Positions 45,651 through 57,933 are shown, counted from the stretch's first letter. The stretch: 64,000 bases of DNA from Liquidambar formosana (GCA_039720395.1 CM077823.1:38050536-38114535); one strand, 5' to 3'. Notes: generated by a model not told the origin, from the letters alone. Translations and numbers: made by a program.

Positions 45651-48463
45651 TTAGTCCCCGCGGGAGCCACTGCTACTTGCAGAAGATTTCTTACCGCCGT
45701 ACTTCTGCCAATTATCAAAGGAAAACCAGTATGTTATCTTCAAGCAACCACAGATGACCATTACGGGAAAAGTTGCTCCACAATGACCAACAACAAAACA
45801 AACAAAAGATGCATGCAGAGTGGTAGATGCAGATGATTATAAGTACTTATCTCACCTGCTTTCCAATGCTGAATGGGATGTATTTGTATTTGATCATGTG
45901 TAGGATTTGGCGCTTCATTGTGAGAGTAAACAGAACAATCCAGTAACAGAGTAATATTGGCCAAAAGACAGGAACATCAAATGCGGAAAAGAAGGTCATC
46001 ACAAATGCTACACAGAATGCCTTCGTGATGGAGTACCTGGAACCATGACAACAAAACAAAAAATTTATCCTAATGTAGACATATCAAATAAGATTCAGGT
46101 AATTAGTTAGCTAATGGCGTTGTTGAGGTGAGTTTTTAGTCCTTTACAAATCACTCGAGCAAGTTCACATGCTTGCTGTGGCTGAATGATTATAGCATAT
46201 GGCAAGATGCATTTCTGAGGAAGCTAGGTAGTACACATAGATCAGCTCACAGACATTGGACTTGATTAAATAAAATAAAATAATAATAAAAGATCTTTAC
46301 ACATTCATCTATCCATTCTTTAATGGAATGATTAATATCTACGAAGCATGGATACCAACACGCGACATGGTTACGACACAATACAGACACAAGGACACGA
46401 CAAATTGTCTAAATATAAGATACGAAATGGTGGGGACATGACATTAATAAAATATAATTTTATATATATATATAACTATATAATATCATGTAACATCACA
46501 TCTATTGTTCAAAATGCATCTTTAGTTTCGTTTTGGGAAACCCTAGTAGAGTTATTCATTGATAAGATAGAACAAAAAGGAAAAGGAAGAAGAAAAAGGA
46601 GGATGTGAAGAGAGCGGTGTCATGTCGGAGGTGTGTCAAAGGAGGGTCGTGACTGATACATGAATGATACCACCCCAACACCTCCAGGGAAGTCTTCGTG
46701 CTTCTTAGATTAATATAAATCTTCAATTTACTAATAAATTTGGCTCCTAAACAGTCCTGAAAGTTTCCAGGAATCCAGGCCCTACAAGGAATTGTAACAA
46801 CCTGAAGTGTCATGTCCCATATCGCTGGACACAGGAATAAAGTTCTTGAAGGAAGAAAATATCTGGGCTAAAAGTAATAACAACAATAAAAATAAAAATA
46901 CAGGAAAAGAAAAGAAACAACCCAACATTGATGGAAGCAATGGAAGCATTCACTTAAATGCATTAGCTGTTTATTATCTACATGATTGTCAAATTCAGAT
47001 CCTCGTTTTTATTTTTATTTTATCAACTCAAATACGGTCCCTCATTAGGCCCATCGAAATATAAATCAGGTCTGCCACTTAAATGCATGGAGCTATGATA
47101 TTAAGTTATTAACTGAGCCAATAATGTACTAAGTTTATATCAGCAAGAAAATTACAATGAGAAAAAACCTAAAAAAGGCTCATTGACTATATAGTTGAAA
47201 TCAGGATGGTTCCAAACTTTCAATACACATATTAGAATTCGCTTAAGTGCATCCAGTTTTGATGATTATATACAACTGTGGGCCCCTGCTAGACATACTG
47301 ACAACTAGAAATCTTCGGAGTTTGGATTTGCCCCTATGAATTTTTGGAACTCAAACCAGTTAAGACTTTCCATTTCTTGCAATGACGAAACAGAAAATTG
47401 CTGGGCAACTGCCAGCTATGGAAGAAAAAAAAAAGAAAAAAAAGAAGAAGGAAGACAACTATGAGAAAAGATAACAATATACTCCTAGAAGTAATGTAAA
47501 GACCGTACAAGTAAAAGGAGTGCAGAAGCATTACAAAAATTTAAAGAATGTCATGAATGAAGCCAAATAGTTCATTTCAAGCCAAAATCTTGATCCTTGA
47601 ACTCGGATGCTCAGTTGCAGCAACATCAAGAAGGTTCCAACAAATATTAAACAAGCTTCCCAGTTATTTTCAGGGAACAGCTGAACTATATGGAAATCAC
47701 ACAGCATTATCATGTGCAATAAAGTAATTTTGAGTTACTTACAGCTTCTCCAAAAACCATTTATTATAGTTGAAAAACTAGAGCATCATTAACACAATTA
47801 ACAACAGAATTTCAGATGCAATTCCACAATTCACAGATTTCCCAAATTAATCCAGTATTTCTTGCCAGAGTTTACCATCACTGCTTATTACCCAATATTA
47901 CCTATATTAACCTAAATTCCAAAAAGTTGACTGCACCAAGCAAATCAAAGTAGAAGGAAGTAAAGGCAGCAAGTTGAAAATACAAAAACTTAGATAAATC
48001 ATGGTGACCCATAAAGGATTTAATTAGATGATAATCAGTACAGCATGTCAAAATCATAAAAAATGGTATCCGTAAGACAGCGATGAACCAAATAAGCAGA
48101 AAAAATGGATATCTTCAATTACCAGAATTTAAACTCGGGGAGTCGGCGAATGAATGGCTTGAATTCATCCGAACCTTTCGTTGGTAGCAAAGCGTCGCCT
48201 GAATTTTCCATTTCCGGGTCAACCAGGGGTGACAGAAACCCGATTAACAAATTTAATAAATAAATACCCAGACCATAGGTAACAATGTAAAACCCTTGAA
48301 CATAATAGACCCGCAAAAGGTACATTGCAGCAAAAACTACGGTTCCAACCCATCTATAAACTGGATGAGGAGTAGTTTTATCCAGATAGTACTGAAAAAC
48401 CTTCCACACATTGTGCTGCATTTGGGTCACAGCCGAACCACTGTCGACTCCAGTTCCCTCCAT
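45651..48463 (-). CDS. RER1: RER1 ER-retrieval receptor, 191 aa, three coding exons
   Basis: RER1 is a four-span Golgi membrane protein that returns escaped ER membrane proteins via COPI vesicles. Coding exons: 48463-48123, 46036-45856, 45704-45651; GT-AG introns; 192 codons in total. Conserved blocks include [17 protein letters not shown] (25-41), [19 protein letters not shown] (62-80), [16 protein letters not shown] (106-121) and [20 protein letters not shown] (130-149). Hydrophobic segments lie at about 39-55, 58-79, 119-137 and 138-154; the tail is Lys/Ser-rich (KYGGKKSS). A 5' UTR intron is likely, with acceptor next to 48484 and donor near 49311. This copy keeps the family consensus everywhere I can judge and is the likely main gene. 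Confidence 0.92.
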
Positions 48464-48745
48464 ACAGATAAAGCTTCACAACCCTGAAAATCAATCAGAA
48501 CAATCAACTCAAGCACATATAAATCACATACCCCAGATCCACATTATCACCAAAGCTCCGTTTGGTTGCTGAGAACATGCAGGAAATCTAAAAGAGAAAT
48601 AAATAAAAAAACTAAAATTTTGGAAACATAGAAATCTCATAGTTATCACGCAAATTTGGGTTAACATTCCTGCAGATCTAAAAGAAAGCTCCAATCAACA
48701 CAAGCATAAACTCATAAGAGACCAGGTCACACACTTACTGCGCAT

Positions 48746-48910
48746 GCTCCGTTTGGTTGCTGAGAAAAAATGGTGGGAAATAAAGCTTGTGGTTTCCTTT
48801 GTTTGGGAACCAAGAAAATAGAACCCTTAACTCAACCAAGATGGGTTATCATATTTTGGAAACCAAAACAACATTCTTTTCCATTTTTCAGTTTCTCAGC
48901 AACCAAAGAG
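48746..48910. mobile_element. Small MITE in the RER1 5' UTR intron
   Basis: Left end GCTCCGTTTGGTTGCTGAGA is inverted at the right end (TTTCTCAGCAACCAAAGAGA), about 165 bp apart. The same insertion exists in the second RER1 (about 59466-59630), so it predates that duplication. It belongs to the same terminal family as the element in PCBER intron 1. Confidence 0.6.
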
Positions 48911-49311
48911 AGGATTTGGGTTGGGAATCACAAACCCCAAATGTAAGTCACCATGATCAGTGATCACCCTGTTAAACAAAAAAATACTAGCCTTTACTCA
49001 AGTGAGTCAGGTTATCATGTTTTTGAGATCAAAACACCATAAAACGTATGATTGGAAATTTTCTTTACCCCCCTTTTGTAATTTTCAGTTTCTCAGCAAC
49101 CAAACAGAGGATTGGGGTTTTACATCAATAGACAGTGTCCTCCAACAAACAGATCTGTAATGGACCAACCCCAAAATAAAAAACCCTAAATTCACATGAC
49201 AAAATTTGACCCCAAAAACAAAAAATAAAAAATAAAATTGGGGATTTTGACCCAGAAAACGAGGGATTAGATGCAGATAATTAGAGGGAATTAGCAGAGT
49301 AAGAGCTGACC

Positions 49312-49600
49312 TGGTACGATTGTGAAGCTTGGAAGCAGAGGAATTGCTGGTTGGAGGGGAAAAGAAAATAGATCTGTGTGGGAAAAAAAAGGTCGTATTA
49401 CAGACAGTGCTACAGTTGAAGAGTAGCTGACGACGGAATCGTCGAAACGTATTACGTTGAAAGTGTATATGTGTCACGTGTATGCCATGACTCATGGGCC
49501 ATGGCTATGGTAGAGAAGTGAATATGCTTGGGATATTTTCTTTCTGTTTTTCCTTTGGTTTTTGCTTTGTTTTTCACGCTTGGTGAGCGAGCAATAGGCT
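49312..49600 (-). promoter_or_regulatory. RER1 first (untranslated) exon and promoter
   Basis: On the gene strand the leader ends at a donor (CGTACCAG/GTCAGCTC, near 49311). Upstream lie a G-box CACGTG (49475-49480) and TGGGCC (near 49494-49499). These are typical of broadly expressed plant genes. The transcription start is not determined. Confidence 0.55.
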
Positions 49601-50249
49601 GTTTAGGTTTGATTTATTAATTTTTCGTTTATTTTACGAGCAAATTCATACAAGATTTCATGTCAAACTCGAGTGGTTTGATATTTTAAATATTAATGAA
49701 CTTATCTAAGCGAGTAGAAGACTACTCAAACTTGACTCTATAAATTAACAAACTTAAGAATAAGGTTTGAACTTGATTAGTTTGTATTATGAACATGTTA
49801 AAGCGAACTTTTTATTGAATCGATCTTGAACTAAGCTACTTATTCTTTTTTTGTTTTAATAACAAGAAAACCCTTCAGGCAACTTGGGTCCAAATAAGAG
49901 TCTAGAATCCATATGGACTAAGTAAGTTCAAAGCTTATAAAAACCGTGAAACCTTCTAAGGGTGGCTTTAAGAGGTTTAGCAAGAGTCAAACTCAATACC
50001 TTTATTTTCTGAGGTGAAATCCCTTGTCAACTGAGATATCTCTTAGGGTTCAAGTTAAGTTATTTGTCTTAACTCTCAATGAAAACATTTGGTTTTTTAT
50101 AGTGGAAGAGGAACTCCTTACGTCATTCATAATTCCATATTGTGCTATGTCATAGATTATTAAAAATATATACAAAAACATGGATACAAACGCACACGTA
50201 CATGAACACACACATAGACACAGTCACATTCATAAAAAGATAGGTACGT
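49601..50249. other. Intergenic region downstream of the RER1 promoter, shared with 60.9-61.6 kb
   Basis: Collinear with about 60900-61640 behind the other RER1 gene, including a SINE-like insert. At about 50250 it switches abruptly to PCBER intron 2 sequence. No gene is seen. Confidence 0.65.
49849..50047 (-). mobile_element. tRNA-derived SINE-like element, copy 1
   Basis: On the minus strand a box A-like region (CTCAGTTGACAAGGG) and box B-like region (GGTATTGAGTTTGACTC) are followed by a body and, at the plus-strand left edge, a T-rich run that is the poly-A tail in reverse. It is the duplicate of the better-preserved insert at 61192-61412. Confidence 0.6.
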
Positions 50250-50400
50250 GTTATTATTATCTTCTATGGAATCTAAATATTTTATGGTTTTTTGGAAAAT
50301 CTATTGATTCCGCACTTGTTTGGTAATCTCATCATAAAGTCTCTCATGAGTATAATAACAAAATTATCGAATTATTCCCGAATCTCTTAAAGTTTATTAC

Positions 50401-51185
50401 AGGGAAAATGTTAAATGGGACGATTTATACGAGCCGACTGTTACATAGAAATCGCTTTTCCCAAAAATTACTTTCATGTTAATTTATGCTATGTCATAAA
50501 GTCTCCTTCCATTTCTTTCTACCCACGTCTCTCTCTACCCAACAAAATACCAGTTTTTCTTTTCTTCTTCCGTCTCTGTCTTTCTCTCCATTTAGATTTG
50601 GTTGAAGCTTGACTAAGTAGCAGCCAAGGATTTGATGTTGGTGTTGCCGGCAGAATACCTTCCTTTATCAGTGGCGGATTTTAGATTTGGTTGCATACCC
50701 CACATCAATAGTACAATGGGTTTTGAAAGATTCGACGACAAGCAAATCCGAGGGATATGGTAGACAATGGGTTAGATTTGTATCTTGGCTTGAAATTTAA
50801 ACTAGAAATCTGTGTCTTAACTAGAAACAGCCAAGGTTTTGACTCCTACTGTGCAACCAGTGTGATGGTGCCGACAATGGGTTCACCTACTACTACTGCT
50901 TCTTCTTCTTCTTCTTCTCTTTTTGGTTGATGGTTTGTTAGATCAAGTTCATTTTAAAAAAAAATAAAAATATTATTGCTGTATTTTGAGATTATAACTA
51001 GATTTTAGCTAAAACCCCCAATCTAGGTTCACCTGCTACTATTGCTTCTTCTTCTTCTTTTATTATTTATTTTTATTTTTTTTTATTTGGCTGCTAGTTC
51101 GTTGGATCAAGTTCAATTTTTTTTTTGCTTGCGAAAAATATTTTCATTTTGAGATTCTAACTATATTTTAGCTAAAAGCCCCTGA
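50401..51185. other. Unclassified insert in the pseudogene intron
   Basis: This block has no counterpart in intron 2 of the intact gene. It contains two tandem copies of about 140 bases (50885-51020 and 51030-51184), each with a CTTCTTCTT microsatellite and GATTTTAGCTAAAA-like ends. No coding domain is recognised. Confidence 0.5.
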
Positions 51186-51530
51186 CCAAGATTTTTCATC
51201 GGATGAATGGAGCCTGAATTTTTCTAGCATATTTCAATAATTATCCTGTTATTCCTGAAAACCCAAATATTACAAATTCCCAAACTTTCCTAATGATTAG
51301 GAAATGACAAACACCTTTCATATTTAGTTTCTTACCCGCAAATTTCAACTTTGCTTTCAGACTTGTATGTTACCCTGAGCTGGCATCAGGGTCCATTATT
51401 TGTTTCTTTTACACTTGTTGATTCAGATCAGCTCAACATGACTAGCCGATGTTGGATTGGCTTCAGCAGACTGTTTGGTAGGTCACTTGGTCTGTTTGAA
51501 AATATGTATGTACACTAGTAAAACGTTGAA

Positions 51531-51737
51531 GTCAAAATTTCCTCTTTTTGTTATTAAATGTATACCTAGAACAGCTAACCATATTGTTCGTGAACTTGCC
51601 CCTTGGGCAACCTTTTGTAACCGTTTTGATAATATTTCTATCTCCGACCTCCCACCATTGGTTATGGAGGAGCTCGATCTTAGGAATGTTCATATTTCTA
51701 ATTTATAAATCATTTGCTTATCCAAAAAAAAAAAAAA
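51531..51737 (+). mobile_element. 5'-truncated LINE fragment
   Basis: Interrupts the intron-2-derived sequence between GTTGAAGT and GATTAGAATTTTCC. It encodes CIPRTANHIVRELAPWA, which resembles the C-terminal RNase H end of plant L1-type LINEs, then a stop codon, a short 3' UTR and a poly-A tail (51724-51738). Truncation at the 5' end is typical of target-primed reverse transcription; a target duplication is not evident. Confidence 0.7.
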
Positions 51738-51776
51738 AGATTAGAATTTTCCTTCATCTTTTTTTTATAAGAACAT

Positions 51777-52084
51777 TGTTGGGGATTCTCAATAAAATAT
51801 TAATAAAAATCATGATAAAAAATTATAATGAAACAATGTTACCGATAGAAGTGAAGTGGTGGGTTGAGACACGAGTATCTCGCTTTCTTTAAGACGATTC
51901 CTGCCTCTATGGAAGTTAATTCAATGCAGCAAGTTTACTAGTACGTCGTCCCCAAGATACAATAGCCTAGTCACTTAGACTGTAAACTCAACGAATCTGC
52001 ACCATTCGAAGACCAAAATACACCCTTTCTTCACCCTTATGAAACTAATATAGAATTGTGTATATATATGTATATATGTGAGGA

Positions 52085-52127
<43 letters not shown>

Positions 52128-52455
52128 GCACGTATAGCTTATATGAAAAGATGATATGCCATTAAGTCTCAGCAAATATACAATGCTGCCAATATGTATG
52201 ACTTCAAAGGGTTTAACCAACCATACATGTAATACCAACCCAAAATGGCTATAAAAAACACATCCTCAAAGGCAACGGCCAAAAGCCTTAAAGCGCAATA
52301 AAATGCCACTTGTAATGGTTAGCAATAACACTGATAATTATGTATATATTATAACCTCTATATGCATTAAAGCTATCCACCATAAATATAATAGTGGCCA
52401 ATGGTCAAAGTAATAATATATCAAAATATATTATTTTTATTAAAATATTCCAACA
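51777..52455. mobile_element. TGTTGG...CCAACA element, putative solo LTR
   Basis: The 679-bp insert starts TGTTGGGGATTC and ends TATTCCAACA, a terminal structure typical of plant Copia LTRs. It lacks internal coding. Flanks are AAGAACAT (51769-51776) and AAGAATAT (52456-52463); an 8-bp repeat would be unusual for an LTR, so a DNA transposon is possible. A long TA microsatellite lies inside (about 52088-52124). Confidence 0.55.
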
Positions 52456-52480
52456 AAGAATATTACTTAACATTGTCATA

Positions 52481-54560
52481 TCTATATATATATATACTAG
52501 TTATTGCACATGTGCGTTGTACGTGGATTTTTTGTCAATAATAAAATGATTTAAAGATCATCAATTATTTTTCCTAAATAAACATATAAAAGATCGATGC
52601 TTTCCAAGATCTTTTTAGTTTGAATAGGTATTAACCCTTTTCATGTAGCATAGCCCCTCATCTAGTAATAATTATCTCTTCAATATTGTCCAGATCGATT
52701 AAATATAAACTTTATTTACTTAAGAAAGGTTATGTGGCCATTTGTTCTTTAACATTTAATCCATATCAAGTGTGAAGATTTAAAATGTTAAGAAATTATT
52801 TATTATTTCGTAGAAGGTTTTAGTCCGTGTACATCAAATGATTTGGAAAGAAATGCTAATATATAATAACACGTAACTATCAAGAATCTTGACAAATAAC
52901 TTATTCATTGTTCACCAATTTTCTACACATCCACAATAAGAAACATATCAATGAAAAAGTAAAAAAGAGAATAATTAGAATCAAAATAAATTGAGAAAGT
53001 ATATACTTAATCTTTAGAGATAATTTAATTTGGTTGAATTGTTAACCATATAGCAAGTCCATTGTATCGTAGAAATTATATGTAAAAGAATAGACTAAAT
53101 TTATTAATGAATTAGTAGTTTATATAATGTGACTTATACATCAACAAATTCTAATACATTTTGGATCACTTAAAGAATAAGTACATGCTCAAAAAGATAA
53201 GAGTCCTAACACCATATTACTATCATGGAATATTGTTCCATTTCATCAAAATGAAACTTTACTACAACCTCTCTTTAACTTCTTTGTTTTTTGTTTTTTT
53301 TTTTTTGGCTGAAGAATCTATGGATCCTCATTTTGTAGCGAGACATTCCACGATGCGTCATTGGAGCTCAACATCCCATTAATTGAAACAACCGAAGATA
53401 ACATAGCACAGAAACTAATCTTAGGATTCAAAAAATCAGAAAAATTACAAATCAAAAAATAAAGCAAGATGCCTCATCAAAAACATTTAGAAATCTAAGG
53501 CCCTTGTTCTCCAGCCCACCCCTCAAATCACCCATAAATAGTGTAGTCTTGAGAAAGGAATTTTAATCTTCAAGAAAAAATTAGAAAGACAACATAGAGA
53601 TTGAGGATTTAAAAAATAATAATAAAATAAAAAACATACCTCTTACAAGGGATTTTTTATCAACAAGAAAAAATTAGAAAGACAATGAGCATATAAAAAT
53701 AGCTTTTCAATTCCCATTGGATATTTCCAAGAGCAATTTTTCATCAAAAGAAAAAATATAATTAGATGATTTACCATGTAAAATAAAGGGTTTAGCATTC
53801 AAACACAAAAGCATTTTAGCAAATTGCTTATGAAACTCTGCCAATCAAATCAAAAGTAAGTGAAAATACTCACAGCAAAAATAAAAAAATACTAAACCTA
53901 AAACTTGAATTAAAAAAACTCTAAGAAAGATATATAGAATTTAAATGAAATATGATTGCATAAAATTAATTTCTTAGAAGAACAAAATTAAATAAAACCT
54001 AATGTGATTATTAGCATTCAAACCAAAACCCAACTCAACAAATTTCCAGCACAGTACCACATATATATATTATAATTTGCAGAGTAAAACTTACCAGAGA
54101 AGGGAGAAGTTGCCGTTAATGGAAAAGGTGGAGAGAAGGTTGAAGCTACTCTTGATGGAGAAAGTGGAATTTATAGTTTCAGTTTCCTTAGAATTCCTAT
54201 CTGGGTTTGGTTTTATTTAATTATTTTACAAATTATAGTTTCCTTAGAATTCTTATTAAGGTATGTGTTTTATATTGCTATATTTCCTATACATGTAAAG
54301 GTTAGTTGTATAGTTTCCTTAAAATTCTTATTAAGGTATGTGTTTTATATTACTATATTTCCTATATATGCAGAAGAGTAATTGTATAGTTTCCTTAGAA
54401 TTCTTATTAAAGTATGTGTTTTATATTGCTATATTTCCTATATATACAGAAGGGTAGTTGTGTATTTAAAAATTAAAATAAGGGTATATTAGTCAATCAA
54501 AATTTTTTCTCATATTCATCTTTTTATAAGTAGTATAAATATAGATATAGATATAGATAT
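52481..54560. mobile_element. CGTGCGTTG-type insertion (Helitron-like), about 2.1 kb
   Basis: The insert begins TCTATATATATATATACTAG and soon reads GTGCGTTGTACGTGG, like the left end near 22130. It ends in AGTATAAATATAGATATAG repeats. It separates intron 2 from the exon 3 acceptor region of the pseudogene. The interior is AT-rich without a recognisable protein and includes a 76-bp minisatellite. Confidence 0.45.
54232..54458. repeat. 76-bp minisatellite, three units
   Basis: Units starting ATAGTTTCCTTAGAATTCTT occur at 54234, 54310 and 54386, exactly 76 bases apart, with few differences. A partial unit precedes them near 54173. Confidence 0.85.
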
Positions 54561-54871
54561 AACTTTATTTGAGTCAGCAAGAACTTATACAAGGTTTATT
54601 ATCATATGTTTAGTTTATCATTTCTGAATCATAAAATGCTTACTTTTATTCAGAGATTCTTCCCTTCGGAATTTGGAAATGATGTGGATCGTGTTCATGC
54701 TGTTGAGCCTGCGAAAACTGCATTTGGGATAAAGGCTCAAATCCGCCGAACTGTTGAAAATGAAGGGATTCCCTACACCTATGTGGCCTCCAACTTTTTT
54801 GCTGGCTATTTTCTTCCCACATTGTCCTAGCCAGGAGCCACAGCTCCCCCCAAGAGAAAAGTTGTTATCTT

Positions 54872-55137
54872 TTTTTTTTTTTTTTTATCCGAAAAAAATT
54901 AATTTTATTAAGATAGAAACACAGCCCATGCACCAAGAAAAACCCCATAATACATCAAAAAACAAAGAAACCCCTGCTAAGGAGGCACCCCTCACACCCA
55001 ACACAAACATTCAAAAGAAAACGCCCAAAACAAAACTGCTAAAACCAATAAAAAGCACTCAAAAAGCAAACAGCATAAGAGCTCTACCAGAATAAGGGCA
55101 AACCACCAACCTCAACAGTAGAGGCAACCCCCAAAAA
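54872..55137 (-). mobile_element. LINE 3'-end retroposon inserted in pseudogene exon 3
   Basis: A 266-bp insert flanked by a perfect 15-bp duplication AAAAGTTGTTATCTT (54857-54871 and 55138-55152). The plus strand begins with a T run, so the element lies on the minus strand with a poly-A tail; just inside is AATAAAATTAATTTTTTTCG (gene strand), a LINE-like 3' end. The long target duplication and tail are signatures of L1-type retroposition. Confidence 0.85.
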
Positions 55138-56430
55138 AAAAGTTGTTATCTTAGGGGATGGAAATCCAAAAGGGAGTCCACCATCTCTTCAATTTTATTT
55201 ATTTATTTATTTATTTTTATAATAAAAAAATGGAAATAACAAAACCTATTATTGATATCTTTTAATTTTTCTGTATTTTTGAACATGAGTTTTCTAAATG
55301 AACATTGACTATGTGGGAGAATTTTACCGACCAGTTCTTCAACTATGGGTCATGTATTTCTGAGGCTTGTGGTGTTGCCTCTGCTATGAGGGTAGTGTTG
55401 CCCCAAAATATTAGATTTTCAGAATTGTGGAACCTGAATCAGAGTTTATGTGCTATGTGGGTAGTGCTGCCCTGCTGGCCATTCTAGTCAACTCAGGGAA
55501 CAAACCCTACAGTTGGTGGATCAACCCTAAGTATGATTTGAATCAAAAGTATAGGCAAGCAATAATCATCGATTAACATTTTCTTAAGCTTCTGTTTGGA
55601 TATTGGAAAGCATGAAGGAAGGGAGAAAAGCCTGAAAATTGCTTAGGAAGGGAATCCATTTGTAAGCAATTTTTAGCTTCTTTTCTTTTCCCTAGTGCTT
55701 TTAAAAATCCATATGGAGCCTAAATATGGACAACTATTTTAATGCAAATGAATTAACTTAGCCTATTTTCCCAGTCAAACGGCCCCTTTGGGTGTACAAC
55801 ATCGTTCTAGACATGTATCAAGAAACAAGAATCCTGAGCACTGTTCTGCTCAAGTTCTTTTATAAGTACAGACTACACGATCTGTGACTTTCTGAGTACA
55901 TATACCCAAATGCATTTATTTTTGTGTCCTAAAATGTAAATGGGCTTTATTTATTACTAGCTCAATGGTCTCTTTAGAAGGTGATTTAACTTTTTGTTTT
56001 TATATATGTAAAACACATCTAGCCATTGGCCTATGTTTTCTTCTACAGCAATTTTTAACAAGGAAGATGACATTGGCACCTATACCATCAGGGCTTTGGA
56101 CGATCCGAGAACCCTGAACAAAATCCTCTACATAAGGCCCCCATGGCAACATATACTCATTTAATGATCTTGTGTCCTTGTGGGAGAAAAAGATTGGCAA
56201 AACCCTTGAAAGGACCTACGTTCCCGAGGAGCAGCTTCTGAAAAACATCCAAGGTCAGTTGGAAATATTTTCTTGGAAGTTTTCAATTGTCTTATGAAAA
56301 TATCTCCTCACTGTTTGGCGTTTGCACTTTGCAGTGGGAGTAAGGAACTGGTTATAAAAAATTATCCAGTTTCACTAAAATGGGAAAATTAGTCCAAACT
56401 AAAATGAGAAAATTAGTCCCATCAGTTTAA

Positions 56431-56830
56431 ACGGAGGAAGTAAGAGTTTTTGAGTGAGACAAATTTCATAATTATAGTTATGTATAGTGGGTGTGAAACA
56501 AATTTGTGTTTTTATTTAAATCACTTTATTTTTAATAGTCATTTTACTCGAAGATAGAATAGTAATAAAAAATTTCATTAAAAGGTATGTGTATAAAAGA
56601 AAAAATGTAGATGACCAAAACCATCACACATGACATGATTGATGATACACAATTATTCCAATGACATAACCATAATAAGCCATAGTCCAACCCCAAAGTC
56701 CCAAACGCAAATAAAACATCATCAAGTCCAAAATTATTCCCACAATTACTTGTAAAACATCATGCAAAATGCGCACATTAACCCCAAGCCACGCACAAAA
56801 TCCATTGCTTCAGGGTAGAAGAAATCAAGG
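56431..56830. repeat. Remnant of the SPB1-RER1 intergenic region
   Basis: Matches blocks of 44550-45370 in order (for example GGAGGAAGT...TTTTTGAGTGAGAC, then CACAATTATTCCAATGACAT) with internal deletions. It joins the PCBER pseudogene directly to the second RER1, implying that an SPB1 copy once between them was deleted. Confidence 0.8.
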
Positions 56831-57135
56831 AATGAAACATTAGTAAGAGTCATGCAGATTACGCATCTGATAATCTCGAAAACAGAAATGAATCTTCATA
56901 GTGTGTGTAAACTATTTAAGTTCCAGTTTTGCCACATCAGAACATTTGCCGGTGTAACGAACAAGGCTGGGGCAGATTTGAATTTCACATCTGTAATTGC
57001 AAATTAAAATCATCCATAAATAATTATGTCAATACGACAATACATGTTCCCCCAAAGAAAAATATTTTTGGTCATGAATCTTCAGAATGCCTTGTAACCC
57101 CTTTGTATTTGCTCTGGTGTTGGACCAGCCGATCT

Positions 57136-57933
57136 TTAGTCCCCACGGGAGCCACTGCTACTTGCAGAAGATTTCTTACCGCCGTACTTCTGTCAATTAT
57201 CAAAGGGAAACCAGTATGTTATCTTCAAGCAACCACAGATGACCATTACGGGAAAAGTTGCTCCACAATGACCAACAACAACACAAACAAAAGATGCATG
57301 CAGAGTGGTAGCTGCAGATGATTATAAGTACCTATCTCACCTGCTTTCCAATGCTGAATGGGATGTATTTGTATTTGATCATGCGTAGGATTTGGCGCTT
57401 CATTGTGAGAGTAAACAGAACAATCCAGTAACAGAGTAACATTGGCCAACAGGCAGGAACATCAAATGCGGGAAAGAAGGTCATCACAAATGCTACACAG
57501 AATGCCTTCGTTATGGAGTACCTGGAACCATGACAACAAAACAAAAAATTTATCCGAATGTAGACATATCAAATAAGATTCAAGTAATTAGTTCAGATAA
57601 TGGCATTGTTGAGGTAAGTTTTTAGTCCTATACAAATCAGCTCGAGCAAGTTCACATGCTTGCTGTGGCTGAATGATTATAGCATATGGCAAGATGCATT
57701 TCTGAGGAAGCTAGGTAGTACACATAAATCAGCTCACAGACATTGGACTTGATTAAATAAAATAAAATAATAATAAAAGATCTTTATACATTCATCTATC
57801 CATTCTTTAATGGAATGATTAATATCTACAAAGCATGGATACCAACACGCAACATGGTTACGACACAACGACACAAGGAGACAAATTGTCTAAATCTAAG
57901 ATACGAAATGGTGGGGACACGACATTCATAAAA

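Larger units (their letters stand above)
50250..56430 (+). pseudogene. PCBER pseudogene: intron 2 to intron 4, with insertions
   Basis: Homologous blocks in order: intron 2 pieces (50250-50400, 51186-51530, 52464-52480), exon 3 (54652-54871, resuming 55138-55171), intron 3 (55172-56047), exon 4 (56048-56251) and part of intron 4 (to about 56430). Exons 1, 2 and 5 are absent. Exon 3 has an in-frame TAG at 54828-54830 and a 266-bp retroposed insert; exon 4 has a one-base frameshift near 56141-56145. Intron 3 lacks the 12.3-kb retrotransposon and shows the empty target at 55484-55488. It cannot make a reductase. Confidence 0.9.

Noticed and set aside
54606..54830. Pseudogene exon 3 as part of a second functional reductase
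   Set aside because: It has an in-frame stop, a 266-bp insert, a frameshift in exon 4 and no exons 1, 2 or 5.
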